Assembly (NCBI GenBank): GCA_019425015.1
Contig: JAHYYJ010000003.1
Span: 1 to 64,000 of the forward strand
Direction of reading: 5' to 3'
From: Collinsella sp.
GTDB taxonomy: Bacteria; Actinomycetota; Coriobacteriia; Coriobacteriales; Coriobacteriaceae
Length of the DNA: 64,000 nucleotides
Below, in pieces: positions 1 through 7,781 of this stretch. The notes beneath the pieces are model-generated. The model searched no databases and was not told the DNA's origin. It saw only the letters and a list, made by a program, of their open reading frames with translations. Numbering within the stretch: position 1 is the first letter of the stretch; the number at the start of each line of letters is the position of its first letter. A program made the position numbers and the translations under genes.

Positions 1-87
1 GGTCATGCCGCCGAAGTTGAAAGGCAGATTGCCGCTCTGGCGGGTTTGCAGCGTCGAGCAGTTACGGCGTTTGGTAAAACGCCGTAA
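1..87 (+). CDS. Possible C-terminal end of an upstream plus-strand protein (partial)
   Basis: Reading frame 1 is open from the first base and ends with TAA at 85-87. It encodes 28 residues, starting GHAAEVERQIAALAG and ending in KTP, which looks like an amphipathic helical tail. It would converge on pyrE and share the 61-88 palindrome as a two-way terminator. With so little sequence no family can be named, and chance openness over 87 bases is quite possible. Confidence 0.3.
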   Translation, partial: GHAAEVERQIAALAGLQRRAVTAFGKTP

Positions 88-88
88 C
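61..88. terminator. Perfect 12-bp inverted repeat at the pyrE 3' end
   Basis: Arms 61-72 (GTTACGGCGTTT) and 77-88 (AAACGCCGTAAC) pair perfectly around a GGTA loop. The right arm overlaps the pyrE stop codon at 88-90. There is no T-run on either side, so a terminator or a 3' mRNA-stabilising hairpin are both possible. Confidence 0.5.
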
Positions 89-768
89 TAACGAGCTCCG
101 TACTGCTCGTAATAGGCGTCGATAGCGGCCTTGAGCTCGTCGTCGATGACGACTTTGCCGTCGATCTCGTGGTTGTAGAGGGTCTCGACGACCTCGGCCA
201 TGGAGACGATGCTCGCGACGGGGAAACCGTACTTGGCCTCGATCTCCTTCTGCGCGGTGGTCACGCCACCCTTGCCGACCTCCATGCGGTTGAGGGACAC
301 GATGAGGCCCTTGATCTCGACATCGGCAGCAGCCTTGACCTTGGGATAGGTCTCGTCGATGGACTTACCGCTGGTGGTGACGTCCTCGACCATGACCACG
401 CGGTCGCCGTCCTGGGGCTCGTAGCCCAGCAGGTTGCCCTTGTCGGCGCCGTGGTCCTTGGCCTCCTTGCGATCGCAGCAGTACTTGACCTCCTTGCCGT
501 ACAGCTCGTGGTAGGCAATTGCGGTCACGACGGCCAGCGGAATACCCTTGTAGGCCGGTCCAAACAGCACGTCAAAGTCGTCGCCAAAGTTATCGTGGAT
601 GGCCTGGGCGTAATACTCGCCCAGCTTCTTGAGCTGATAGCCCGTCACATAGGCGCCGGCGTTCATAAAGAACGGGGACTGACGGCCGCTCTTGAGCGTA
701 AAGCTGCCGAATTTAAGAACGTCGGACTCAACCATGAACTTGATGAACTCTTGCTTGTAAGCCTCCAT
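88..768 (-). CDS. pyrE: Orotate phosphoribosyltransferase
   Basis: Pyrimidine biosynthesis enzyme that joins orotate to PRPP to make orotidine 5'-phosphate in the cytoplasm. The 226-residue protein carries the PRPP-binding loop VVMVEDVTTSGKS in its second half and the N-terminal KFGSFTLKSGRQSPFF segment typical of PyrE. The open frame extends upstream to 852, but the ATG at 766-768 is preceded by GAGAGGAG at good spacing and starts the conserved region, so I take that start. No other pyr gene is visible in the window; a pyr operon could continue outside its left edge. Confidence 0.95.
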   Translation of the reverse strand: MEAYKQEFIKFMVESDVLKFGSFTLKSGRQSPFFMNAGAYVTGYQLKKLGEYYAQAIHDNFGDDFDVLFGPAYKGIPLAVVTAIAYHELYGKEVKYCCDRKEAKDHGADKGNLLGYEPQDGDRVVMVEDVTTSGKSIDETYPKVKAAADVEIKGLIVSLNRMEVGKGGVTTAQKEIEAKYGFPVASIVSMAEVVETLYNHEIDGKVVIDDELKAAIDAYYEQYGAR

Positions 769-897
769 GCGGGCTCCTCTCGTAATCGCGTACGTGCCTT
801 CCAGTTTAGCGCAGGCAGGGCGCGTTGCGGGCGCGCTTTGGGGCCTCGGCATTCTGTAAAGGCTTTGTCAGGGGCAATGGTTTTCCAAACAAAGGGG

Positions 898-926
898 TTG
901 ACACGACAAACCCCCTCATCAAGAAT
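898..926 (+). promoter_or_regulatory. Candidate promoter of the mgtA leader transcript
   Basis: TTGACA at 898-903 is followed after exactly 17 bases by AAGAAT at 921-926, a good sigma-70-type pair. It would start a transcript near 933, about 270 bases before the mgtA start. That transcript would contain the short ORF at 993-1064 and the hairpin at 1090-1118. No experimental support. Confidence 0.45.
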
Positions 927-992
927 ACGGGCGGATTGTAACGGGTACGTGATACCTGAAGCGCATCGCGCCCGGCCTTAAGGAGGTGTGCC

Positions 993-1064
993 ATGGAAGG
1001 CAGTCATAGTCGAAAAACCTGCATGTCGCCCTCGGCACGCCGCGAGGATTCCGCACACGCATAA
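993..1064 (+). CDS. Short leader ORF upstream of mgtA (23 codons)
   Basis: An ATG at 993 is preceded by a perfect Shine-Dalgarno (AAGGAGG, then TGTGCC) and opens a 23-codon frame ending in TAA. The peptide is basic and serine-rich (MEGSHSRKTC at its start). It lies in the leader between the candidate promoter and the Mg2+ ATPase gene, the position of the MgtL leader peptide in Salmonella mgtA. The sequence itself does not resemble MgtL and is not proline-rich. It may be a translated regulatory leader or a chance frame behind a real ribosome site. Confidence 0.4.
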   Translation: MEGSHSRKTCMSPSARREDSAHA

Positions 1065-1086
1065 GCGCCAACAGCCGACCGTCAAA

Positions 1087-1119
1087 ACCACCACAAAGGT
1101 GCCCGTCCCCTTTGTGGTA
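1087..1119. repeat. Intergenic hairpin repeat, CCACAAAGG family, copy 1
   Basis: Arms ACCACAAAGG (1090-1099) and CCTTTGTGGT (1109-1118) pair perfectly around TGCCCGTCC. The same unit occurs at 7743-7779 and 26516-26552, and as a half copy at 4027-4046. It lies inside the mgtA leader, between the short ORF and the mgtA ribosome site. Confidence 0.8.
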
Positions 1120-1204
1120 GCTCGCGAGCATGACGTGAGCGACATCTAGGTTTTTTGAAGCACATACGACACGTACGCTAACTCCCTTCAACAAGGAGGA
1201 CCCT

Positions 1205-3973
1205 ATGCTGATGCTCAAAACCGCCGCGGTACTCGAAGCTATCTCCAAGCGCCGCCGCACGGCGCGCCCTGCCGCTCACGCCGGCCTGTCCAAGAACACC
1301 ATATTCGCCGCCACCCATAGCGCCGAGGACGCCCTCGTGCTGCTCGACGCCACGGCTGGCGGACTCACCGCCGAGCTCGCCGCCGAGCGCCTGAGCGCGG
1401 TCGGCCCCAACACCATCGAGGCGCCGACCAAGACGCTCGCCCGCCGCATCGCCGACGCATTCATCGATCCCTTCGCCGGCATCCTCGCCGCGCTCGCACT
1501 GGTCTCGCTCTATATCGACGTGCTCGCCGTGCCCGAGCCGCAGCGCGACCCCTCCACGGTCATCGTCATCGGCATCATGCTGCTGGTATCGGGCGGCATG
1601 AAGTTTATCCAGGAAGCCCGCAGCGGCAATGCGGCCGAGGCCCTCAAGGACCTGGTCTCCAACACCTGCTGCGCTCTGCGCGACGGCGAGCGCCTCGAGA
1701 TCCCCTTCGACGAGCTCGTCCCCGGCGATGTGATCCGCCTCTCTGCCGGCGATATGGTGCCGGCCGACGCCCGTATCATCACCGCGCGCGATCTGTTTGC
1801 GATCGAGTCCGCACTCACCGGCGAGAGCAACGCCGTCGAGAAGACCGCTTCCGCCGCGGTCGTCGAGGGTGCCAACGGCTCCGCGCTGCCACTCTCCGCC
1901 TGCAAGAACATCGTCTTTACCGGCACCTCCGTGCAAAACGGCACTGCAATGGCGCTTGTCGTTGCCACCGGCTCGGACACCTACCTGGGCGGCATCGCCA
2001 AGATGCTCAACGGGCACGGCGAGAAGAGCGCGTTTGACCGCGGCGTCTCGAGCGTCTCCATGCTGCTCGTACGCCTCATGCTCGTTATGGCGCCGGCCGT
2101 CTTTGCCATCAACGCCGCCACCAAGGGCAACGTCATCGACGCGCTGCTATTCGCCACGAGCGTGGCCGTGGGCATCACGCCGCAGATGCTTCCCGTCATC
2201 GTGACCACGAGCCTGTCGCAGGGCGCCAAGGACCTCGCCCGTCGCCAGGTTATCGTCAAGGAACTGCCGGCGATCCAAAACCTCGGCGCGATGGACGTCC
2301 TGTGCTGCGACAAGACCGGCACCCTCACCGAAGACCACATCGTGCTCGAGCGCTACCTCAACACCGACGGCAACGAGGACGTGCGCGTACTGCGCCATGC
2401 GTTTTTGAACAGCTTCTTCCAGACCGGCCTCAAGAACCTTATCGACCTGGCCGTCATCGACCGCGCCGACGTGACGCCCTCGGCCACAGCACCCGGCTCC
2501 ATGCTGGGCCAGAGCCTGCGCGACCGCTATACCAAGATCGACGAGGTGCCCTTCGATTTCTCGCGCCGTCGCCTGAGCGTCGTTGTCGCCGACGCCCAGG
2601 GCAAAACCCAGATGGTTACCAAGGGAGCTGCCGAGGAAATGCTCGAGATCTGCTCCTTTATCGAGGTCGATGGCGCCGCCCAGCCGCTCACCGAAGACAA
2701 GCTCGCCCAGATTCGCAAGCAGGTCGCCGGGCTCAACGCCGAGGGCCTGCGCGTGATTGCCGTGGCGCAGAAGACCAATCCGCGCTGCGTGGGCGAGTTT
2801 GGCATCGCTGACGAGTGCGACATGGTGCTGATGGGCTTTTTGGCCTTCCTCGATCCGCCCAAAGCAAGTGCCGCGGGCGCCGTCGCTACCCTCGAAGCCA
2901 AGGGCGTGGCGGTCAAGGTTCTGACCGGCGACAACGACCGTGTCGCCGCCACCGTTTGCGAGCAGATCGGCATCGACGCGAGCAACGTCTTGCTCGGCTC
3001 CGAGATCGATGCGCTCGACGACGCCGAGCTTGCCGAACGCGCCGAGAACACCCACCTCTTCGCCAAGCTCTCGCCGCTGCAGAAGGCGCGTCTGGTGCGC
3101 GTCATGCGTGAGCTGCTCGACCACACCGTGGGCTTTATGGGCGACGGCATCAACGACGCCGCCGCCATGCGTGCGAGCGACTGCGGCATCTCGGTCGATT
3201 CGGCCGTCGACATCGCCAAGGAATCCGCCGATATCATCTTGCTCCAGAAAGACCTGGGCGTGCTCGAGCGCGGCATCATCGAAGGCCGCCGCACCTACGG
3301 CAACCTGCTCAAGTACCTCAAGACCACGGTGAGCTCCAACTTTGGCAACGTGCTATCCGTGACCGTCGCGAGCCTGTTCTTGCCATTCTTGCCCATGAGC
3401 GCTCTGCAGTTGGTGCTGCTGTCGCTGGTCTACGAGATCGTGTGCATCGCGCTGCCGTGGGACACCGTCGACGACGCCTGGACTGCCCGTCCGCGTGCTT
3501 GGGACGCCGCGTCCATCAAGGGCTTTATGCTCGAGCTGGGCCCCGTGAGCTCACTGTTTGATATCGCGACTTTCGCCGCGCTCTTCTTTGTGGTGTGCCC
3601 CGCCGCCGTGGGCGCAAGCTGGGCAGAGCTTGCCGCTATAGGCGACGTCGCAGGCATGGCGGCCTTTACGGCGCTCTTCCAGAGCGGTTGGTTTGTCGAG
3701 TCCATGTGGTCGCAGACGCTCGTGGTCCACATGCTGCGCTCCCCGCGCCTGCCACGCCCGCGCGACCACGCCGCGCCCGCGCTGTGCCTCCTCACCGTGC
3801 TGGGCCTGGTGCTCGTCACCTGGCTGCCGGCAAGCCCCATCGCCGATGCGCTGAGTCTCATGCCGCTGCCGCCAATCTTCTTCGCGCTGCTCATCGGCAT
3901 TGTCGCCGCCTACATCGCGCTCACCCAACTGGCCAAGCGCCGCTACATCGCCCGCCACGGCGAGCTGCTGTAA
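1205..3973 (+). CDS. mgtA: Magnesium-translocating P-type ATPase (P3B, MgtA/MgtB type)
   Basis: Integral membrane pump that imports Mg2+ with ATP. The 922-residue length fits the family. The phosphatase motif LTGES lies near residue 205, the phosphorylated aspartate is D369 in CDKTGTLTE, and the hinge motif GDGINDAAAMR is near 646. The following stretch (SADIILLQKDLGVLERGI) is typical of MgtA. Hydrophobic segments lie before and after the catalytic loops, with a final group of about six after residue 700. The start follows AAGGAGG at ideal spacing. The gene stands alone behind a leader of about 270 bases with a short ORF, which suggests Mg2+-responsive leader control (inference). Confidence 0.93.
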   Translation: MLMLKTAAVLEAISKRRRTARPAAHAGLSKNTIFAATHSAEDALVLLDATAGGLTAELAAERLSAVGPNTIEAPTKTLARRIADAFIDPFAGILAALALVSLYIDVLAVPEPQRDPSTVIVIGIMLLVSGGMKFIQEARSGNAAEALKDLVSNTCCALRDGERLEIPFDELVPGDVIRLSAGDMVPADARIITARDLFAIESALTGESNAVEKTASAAVVEGANGSALPLSACKNIVFTGTSVQNGTAMALVVATGSDTYLGGIAKMLNGHGEKSAFDRGVSSVSMLLVRLMLVMAPAVFAINAATKGNVIDALLFATSVAVGITPQMLPVIVTTSLSQGAKDLARRQVIVKELPAIQNLGAMDVLCCDKTGTLTEDHIVLERYLNTDGNEDVRVLRHAFLNSFFQTGLKNLIDLAVIDRADVTPSATAPGSMLGQSLRDRYTKIDEVPFDFSRRRLSVVVADAQGKTQMVTKGAAEEMLEICSFIEVDGAAQPLTEDKLAQIRKQVAGLNAEGLRVIAVAQKTNPRCVGEFGIADECDMVLMGFLAFLDPPKASAAGAVATLEAKGVAVKVLTGDNDRVAATVCEQIGIDASNVLLGSEIDALDDAELAERAENTHLFAKLSPLQKARLVRVMRELLDHTVGFMGDGINDAAAMRASDCGISVDSAVDIAKESADIILLQKDLGVLERGIIEGRRTYGNLLKYLKTTVSSNFGNVLSVTVASLFLPFLPMSALQLVLLSLVYEIVCIALPWDTVDDAWTARPRAWDAASIKGFMLELGPVSSLFDIATFAALFFVVCPAAVGASWAELAAIGDVAGMAAFTALFQSGWFVESMWSQTLVVHMLRSPRLPRPRDHAAPALCLLTVLGLVLVTWLPASPIADALSLMPLPPIFFALLIGIVAAYIALTQLAKRRYIARHGELL

Positions 3974-4026
3974 CGCACGAGTTGTGACGCTCGACCCATC
4001 AGGCGGTCAAAAAGTCCCGCCTCACT

Positions 4027-4046
4027 GTCCCCTTTGTGGTGGTTTT
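4027..4046. repeat. Half copy of the CCACAAAGG hairpin repeat
   Basis: TGTCCCCTTTGTGGTGGTTT matches the loop and right arm of the repeat unit seen in full at 7743-7779. The left arm is missing. It ends 6 bp from the stop codon of the minus-strand lipoprotein gene, between two convergent genes. Confidence 0.65.
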
Positions 4047-4052
4047 GGTGCG

Positions 4053-4739
4053 CTACGAGGCATTGGTCAGGCGGCTCCAGAGTTCGTCAATATCGATTTG
4101 GTCGCCGCCGCTCAGATAACCGGTGTGAATAAAAGACTCACTATAGATATAGATGTCATGCGCGCTGTCGCCATCATCTTCGGTGTCGTAGGCCGAAATC
4201 ACGTAACGGCTGCCGTCGAGCGCCTTGACCAGCCAATACACGGAATCGTCGATTGTGCACTTCTCCTGCACTATCGACGCATCGCCGATTGCGCCGGTGA
4301 GCGCACGATCGCCCGTCGTATAGCCGCCCACCGAGAGCAAAATCGCCACGCTATCGTCTCCGCCGCCCGGCTCAAGTTCCTCGTACTCGGACTCCGAAAG
4401 CGGTATCGCACTGTTCGCAAGTTCGTCCACGTCATCCGAAATCTTAGAAAAGGTAAAGGCGAAAAGTCCCGCATCATCGGCGGCACCGTAGCCCACGCTC
4501 TCACCTTGCCACTCATAGTTTTGATGCTTGAGCAGGCGCACCAGGTCGGCGCCATCCAAGTTGATCGCAGCATAGACCGTCACGTTGGCGTTGTCGTCTA
4601 CACAGGCGGCGTCCGCCGTGGTCGCCTTCTTGGCACCGCTCGCGCCGCCCAATCCGCCCGAGCAGCCAGCCAGCGCACAAGCCAACGCACCCGCGCCTGC
4701 CACAAAGGCCGCACGGTTCATCGTCACTTCATTCATCAT
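4053..4739 (-). CDS. Putative lipoprotein, paralogue of the next gene
   Basis: 228 residues with a signal peptide ending in a lipobox (LAGC, lipidated Cys26), so it should be anchored on the outer face of the membrane. No known domain is recognised. It shares several positions with the 4775-5533 product: a Y-x-W-Q segment, a D-S-V/S-T-V ... GY motif in the middle, and a C-terminal TG-(x)-GG-(x)-IDELW ending. The two are therefore paralogues. The start ATG at 4737-4739 follows GAGGAAC. It is the last of four minus-strand genes that probably form one unit. Confidence 0.75.
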   Translation of the reverse strand: MMNEVTMNRAAFVAGAGALACALAGCSGGLGGASGAKKATTADAACVDDNANVTVYAAINLDGADLVRLLKHQNYEWQGESVGYGAADDAGLFAFTFSKISDDVDELANSAIPLSESEYEELEPGGGDDSVAILLSVGGYTTGDRALTGAIGDASIVQEKCTIDDSVYWLVKALDGSRYVISAYDTEDDGDSAHDIYIYSESFIHTGYLSGGDQIDIDELWSRLTNAS

Positions 4740-4774
4740 GTTCGTTCCTCGCTATGGTATTGGCCACGTCGCAC

Positions 4775-5533
4775 CTAGCCGAGCGCGCGTCCAGTCTTTT
4801 CCTGCCAAAATTCGTCTATCGTCGGAGCACCGCCGCCCTGGGTAAACCTACCGGTCTTGATAGCCTCCTCGGTAATGAGATCCAAGCGGTAGTCACCGTT
4901 TTCCATCGGGCTCGTCATGGCGACGTGCCGCGCCATGTTGGAACCGTATACGCACGCGATCCATGAGCCCGAAGTAATCTGCGCCCGGTCCTCGACCGGC
5001 ACAGAAAAGCCCGCGATAACATCCTCGCAGCTCGAATAGCCCGAAAGTTGTAGCGTGAACATCACGGTGCTTCCGGTGCCGCCCTTGTCGAGCTTTCCGA
5101 TTTCGTCCTCGCCGAGCCATTCGGTCGCGCCGTCCTTGCTGATATTGCAGACGCTGAGCACGTGTCCCGCCTCGTCCTCGTACATCTCGAGCGCGTCTTG
5201 CCAGGTATAGCCCTGCTGCGAGGCAAACTCCTGCAACTGCCAGCCCTTAAGCTCGAGGAGCGCCGCGATGCTGATGTTGCGGTGCGCGTCCCAGCAATCT
5301 TCCGACCACGTATCGAACGCATCCGCCGAGCCGCTGTCCGCGCCCGAGCCGCTGTCCGCGTCGCCGGAATCGCCCGACGTCGCACCCGCGTCCATCTTGT
5401 CCTTTACCGGGCGGTCGTCGTTAAAATCCGTCGCATCCTGCGTCCGCTGTCCGCCGCACCCCACAAGCGTCAGCAGCGCCGTTCCCGCCGCCGCGACAAA
5501 TGCCGTGCGCGAAAGTACCGTCTCCCTCATCAT
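4775..5533 (-). CDS. Putative lipoprotein, paralogue of the previous gene
   Basis: 252 residues if started at the ATG pair at 5528-5533, which follows AAAGGA; the open frame runs further upstream without a ribosome site. The signal peptide ends in LVGC with lipidated Cys26, the same position as in its neighbour. An acidic, glycine- and serine-rich linker (residues 30-65) precedes the folded part. The C-terminus ends TIDEFWQEKTGRALG, matching IDELW in the neighbour. Function unknown; a surface binding or sensing role is only a guess. Confidence 0.75.
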   Translation of the reverse strand: MMRETVLSRTAFVAAAGTALLTLVGCGGQRTQDATDFNDDRPVKDKMDAGATSGDSGDADSGSGADSGSADAFDTWSEDCWDAHRNISIAALLELKGWQLQEFASQQGYTWQDALEMYEDEAGHVLSVCNISKDGATEWLGEDEIGKLDKGGTGSTVMFTLQLSGYSSCEDVIAGFSVPVEDRAQITSGSWIACVYGSNMARHVAMTSPMENGDYRLDLITEEAIKTGRFTQGGGAPTIDEFWQEKTGRALG

Positions 5534-5606
5534 TGTTCCTTTCCCGTTCTTTAGCACAATGCCGAGAAACACACCCGGCATCGATTCACACATAAGCCAC
5601 CCCACG

Positions 5607-7166
5607 CTATTGACGAGGCAGTTCCGTCCAGCCAAAACCAGGTTCAAAACCATCGCGTGTACCGATCACATCGCCCGAACCGTTGACCCAGGCCTGGTCG
5701 GCCATCACCGAGACCTCGACATCGGTGCCGTCGGGTCTGGTGTAATGGTTGACCCCGCGAATGGCATCGGAATACGAAGCGGTGCCCGTCCCCACGCCCG
5801 CGCTGGAAAAATTGGCGGCGCTGGCAGCCATATTCGCGGCGTGCTGACGGTCGCTGCGATCGAACCACGCCTGCTGGTAGCTGTCGAATGCCGCCTGTTG
5901 CGAGGCATGCATCTGTTGCCAGGCTGCAAACTGCTGTTGCTGCTGGGCAATGTTCATCTGCGTGCGTTGGCGCTGCTCAAGCACCATCTGTTGCTTTTGA
6001 GCTGACGCTTCGCGTGCAATCGCTGGATTGAGCCGCAGAGTCGACGCCATTGATGCAAGCGCCGTGGAGGCCGCCTCGTCCAGGCGACCTTCTGGCGCAG
6101 CCAAACAGAAGCTGTCCCTGATACGCCACTGCAGCAGGTCGGCCGCACCCAGCTCGAACGACGCTCCGTCCGGGCAACCGCCTCGACCCGTGGGCTGTTC
6201 TTGCGCGACGCCCTGTCCCGCCGCTGCCGCCGCCTTGCGCTCGCGCAGGCGCTTGCCCAAAACACCGCCGATCAGCCCACTCGAAAGGCTCGCGCCCAGC
6301 AGCGCCTCGGCCCCAGCGGCAACACCTTTGCCCATAGAACCCGCGACGCCTCCGATTGAAAACATATAGCCCTCGACTTTGGCCGCCACCGCGAGCTCGG
6401 TGGGCACCGGAGCGCCCGTGAGCCGATATCGACGCATGCGGCACTCATAGACCACATCACTCGGTTCCATCGAAAAGCCCTGGATTGCAAAGTCGTTTGC
6501 CGCCTCGCGCTTTACGCGGGCACGCTCGCGCTCGATATCGACCGCCGCGCTCGATGGGTACGGTTGCTCGGCAACAACCTCTGCCCGCGCGCCCGGCCGT
6601 GCTGCACAGGCCTGAGCCAGCTCGTCGCAAGCTGCCTCCACGTGCACAAACACCTTGCGTTCGGTTTGCGTGGGGATACGCTTGGCAACGGCGCCCGCAT
6701 CCACGTAGCAGAGCTCGGAGCGGTACATAATCCGCTCACCCATCGGACCCGCCGCCGTCACGCCAACCGAAATCGGGCAGTCGAAACTGCCGCTGCGATC
6801 AAGATGCGCTTCTTCGATATGCCAGCCCCGCGGCAGCACCACCTGCGCGAGTGCCTGGCCGCCAGAGGTATCGCATGCGGCATGAAGCTCAAGGTCACCG
6901 ATGTGAGGCGCATCCGTCGTGGCTGCGTCACGAGACGACGCGACGCCGGCAGTCTCCACCGGCGCATCGGCCGGCGCGTCCACACTCGGGTCGCCGCCTT
7001 CGTCCGCATCGTCATCGGCAGTCGCCCCATCTGTAGCCCCCACGGCGCCCGAGTAGCCCACAACGCCCTCAAGTCGGACGCCGCACCCCGGGCAAAATCG
7101 CACCGGCACGCCGGCGACCCGAGGCAGCTGCGCCCCGCACGCCGGGCAGAATCTCAAGTCACTCAT
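5607..7166 (-). CDS. Zinc-ribbon protein of unknown function
   Basis: 519 residues. The N-terminus has a double-CxxC zinc ribbon (CPACG and CPGCG around residues 7-28). An acidic, threonine- and alanine-rich linker follows, then a folded middle part, a glycine-rich patch of small residues (about 285-320, possibly membrane-associating), and a glutamine-rich helix (about 390-455) likely to form a coiled coil. I do not recognise a family beyond the zinc ribbon. The start MSDLRF at 7166 gives the ribbon right at the N-terminus. The upstream gene ends 20 bp before this start, so the two are probably co-transcribed. Confidence 0.7.
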   Translation of the reverse strand: MSDLRFCPACGAQLPRVAGVPVRFCPGCGVRLEGVVGYSGAVGATDGATADDDADEGGDPSVDAPADAPVETAGVASSRDAATTDAPHIGDLELHAACDTSGGQALAQVVLPRGWHIEEAHLDRSGSFDCPISVGVTAAGPMGERIMYRSELCYVDAGAVAKRIPTQTERKVFVHVEAACDELAQACAARPGARAEVVAEQPYPSSAAVDIERERARVKREAANDFAIQGFSMEPSDVVYECRMRRYRLTGAPVPTELAVAAKVEGYMFSIGGVAGSMGKGVAAGAEALLGASLSSGLIGGVLGKRLRERKAAAAAGQGVAQEQPTGRGGCPDGASFELGAADLLQWRIRDSFCLAAPEGRLDEAASTALASMASTLRLNPAIAREASAQKQQMVLEQRQRTQMNIAQQQQQFAAWQQMHASQQAAFDSYQQAWFDRSDRQHAANMAASAANFSSAGVGTGTASYSDAIRGVNHYTRPDGTDVEVSVMADQAWVNGSGDVIGTRDGFEPGFGWTELPRQ

Positions 7167-7186
7167 CCCGTACATCCCTAATTTCG

Positions 7187-7636
7187 TTAGCTGTTTTTGA
7201 TTGCGGCAAGCTGCCGCCATAACTCATCGGCACCGTTAAGTCGATACGCCGTCTTATCGAGCACGATGTTTTTGCCCTCAAGTTCTACCGATTGCTCCGA
7301 GCCATCCGCATAGACAAAGACGAGCGTTCGGCCGGCATCGCTCGTCCGCTCATCCACCGCATCCCCCACGGTGCAGCCATCGAGCGCGGCAAAAGTCGAT
7401 GCGACCAGTTCGTCATCGTCGGTCTCATAGGCCGTCCGCGCCTCCCCGTCCTCGATAAGCTTGACCGCCACCGGAACGGCAGCGCAATCGTTGAGCGACA
7501 CTTGCGCGGCAGTCTTTCCCTGAGCGCCATGTTCGCCGGCAACGTAAACTCGCATGAGTGTCACCGCCGCGGCAAAGACCACCACGGCGATAAGCGCGCC
7601 CGCAATTTTATTAGACGCGCAACCCCGAGACGCCAT
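7187..7636 (-). CDS. Small membrane-anchored protein of unknown function
   Basis: 149 residues, with one N-terminal hydrophobic helix (about 11-29) and a short extracytoplasmic domain that ends NGADELWRQLAAIKNS. The DELW near the end echoes the two lipoproteins downstream, which suggests a shared small fold. GGAGGGGGTGCACCT precedes the ATG. It is the first gene of the probable four-gene unit running down to 4053. Confidence 0.7.
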   Translation of the reverse strand: MASRGCASNKIAGALIAVVVFAAAVTLMRVYVAGEHGAQGKTAAQVSLNDCAAVPVAVKLIEDGEARTAYETDDDELVASTFAALDGCTVGDAVDERTSDAGRTLVFVYADGSEQSVELEGKNIVLDKTAYRLNGADELWRQLAAIKNS

Positions 7637-7742
7637 AGGTGCACCCCCTCCGTTCTGCTCTGCTCAGCATCACATTCATATGCCTTTGAGCACCAAAACG
7701 GCAGGTGACAAATGTCTCATATTCATATTTTTGCAGGTAAAA

Positions 7743-7779
7743 AACCACCACAAAGGTGCCTGTCCCCTTTGTGGTGGTT
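7743..7779. repeat. Intergenic hairpin repeat, CCACAAAGG family, best copy
   Basis: Arms AACCACCACAAAGG (7743-7756) and CCTTTGTGGTGGTT (7766-7779) are perfectly complementary over 14 bp around the loop TGCCTGTCC. The element ends 2 bp before the stop codon of the minus-strand LuxR gene. Confidence 0.85.
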
Positions 7780-7781
7780 AG

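Noticed and set aside
169..981. Plus-strand frame of 270 codons opposite pyrE
   Set aside because: Leu/Val/Asp/His-rich composition typical of an antisense shadow; covers the pyrE promoter region.
2147..3124. Long minus-strand open frame opposite mgtA
   Set aside because: High GC makes such antisense frames common; no ribosome site and no recognisable domain, while mgtA is certain.
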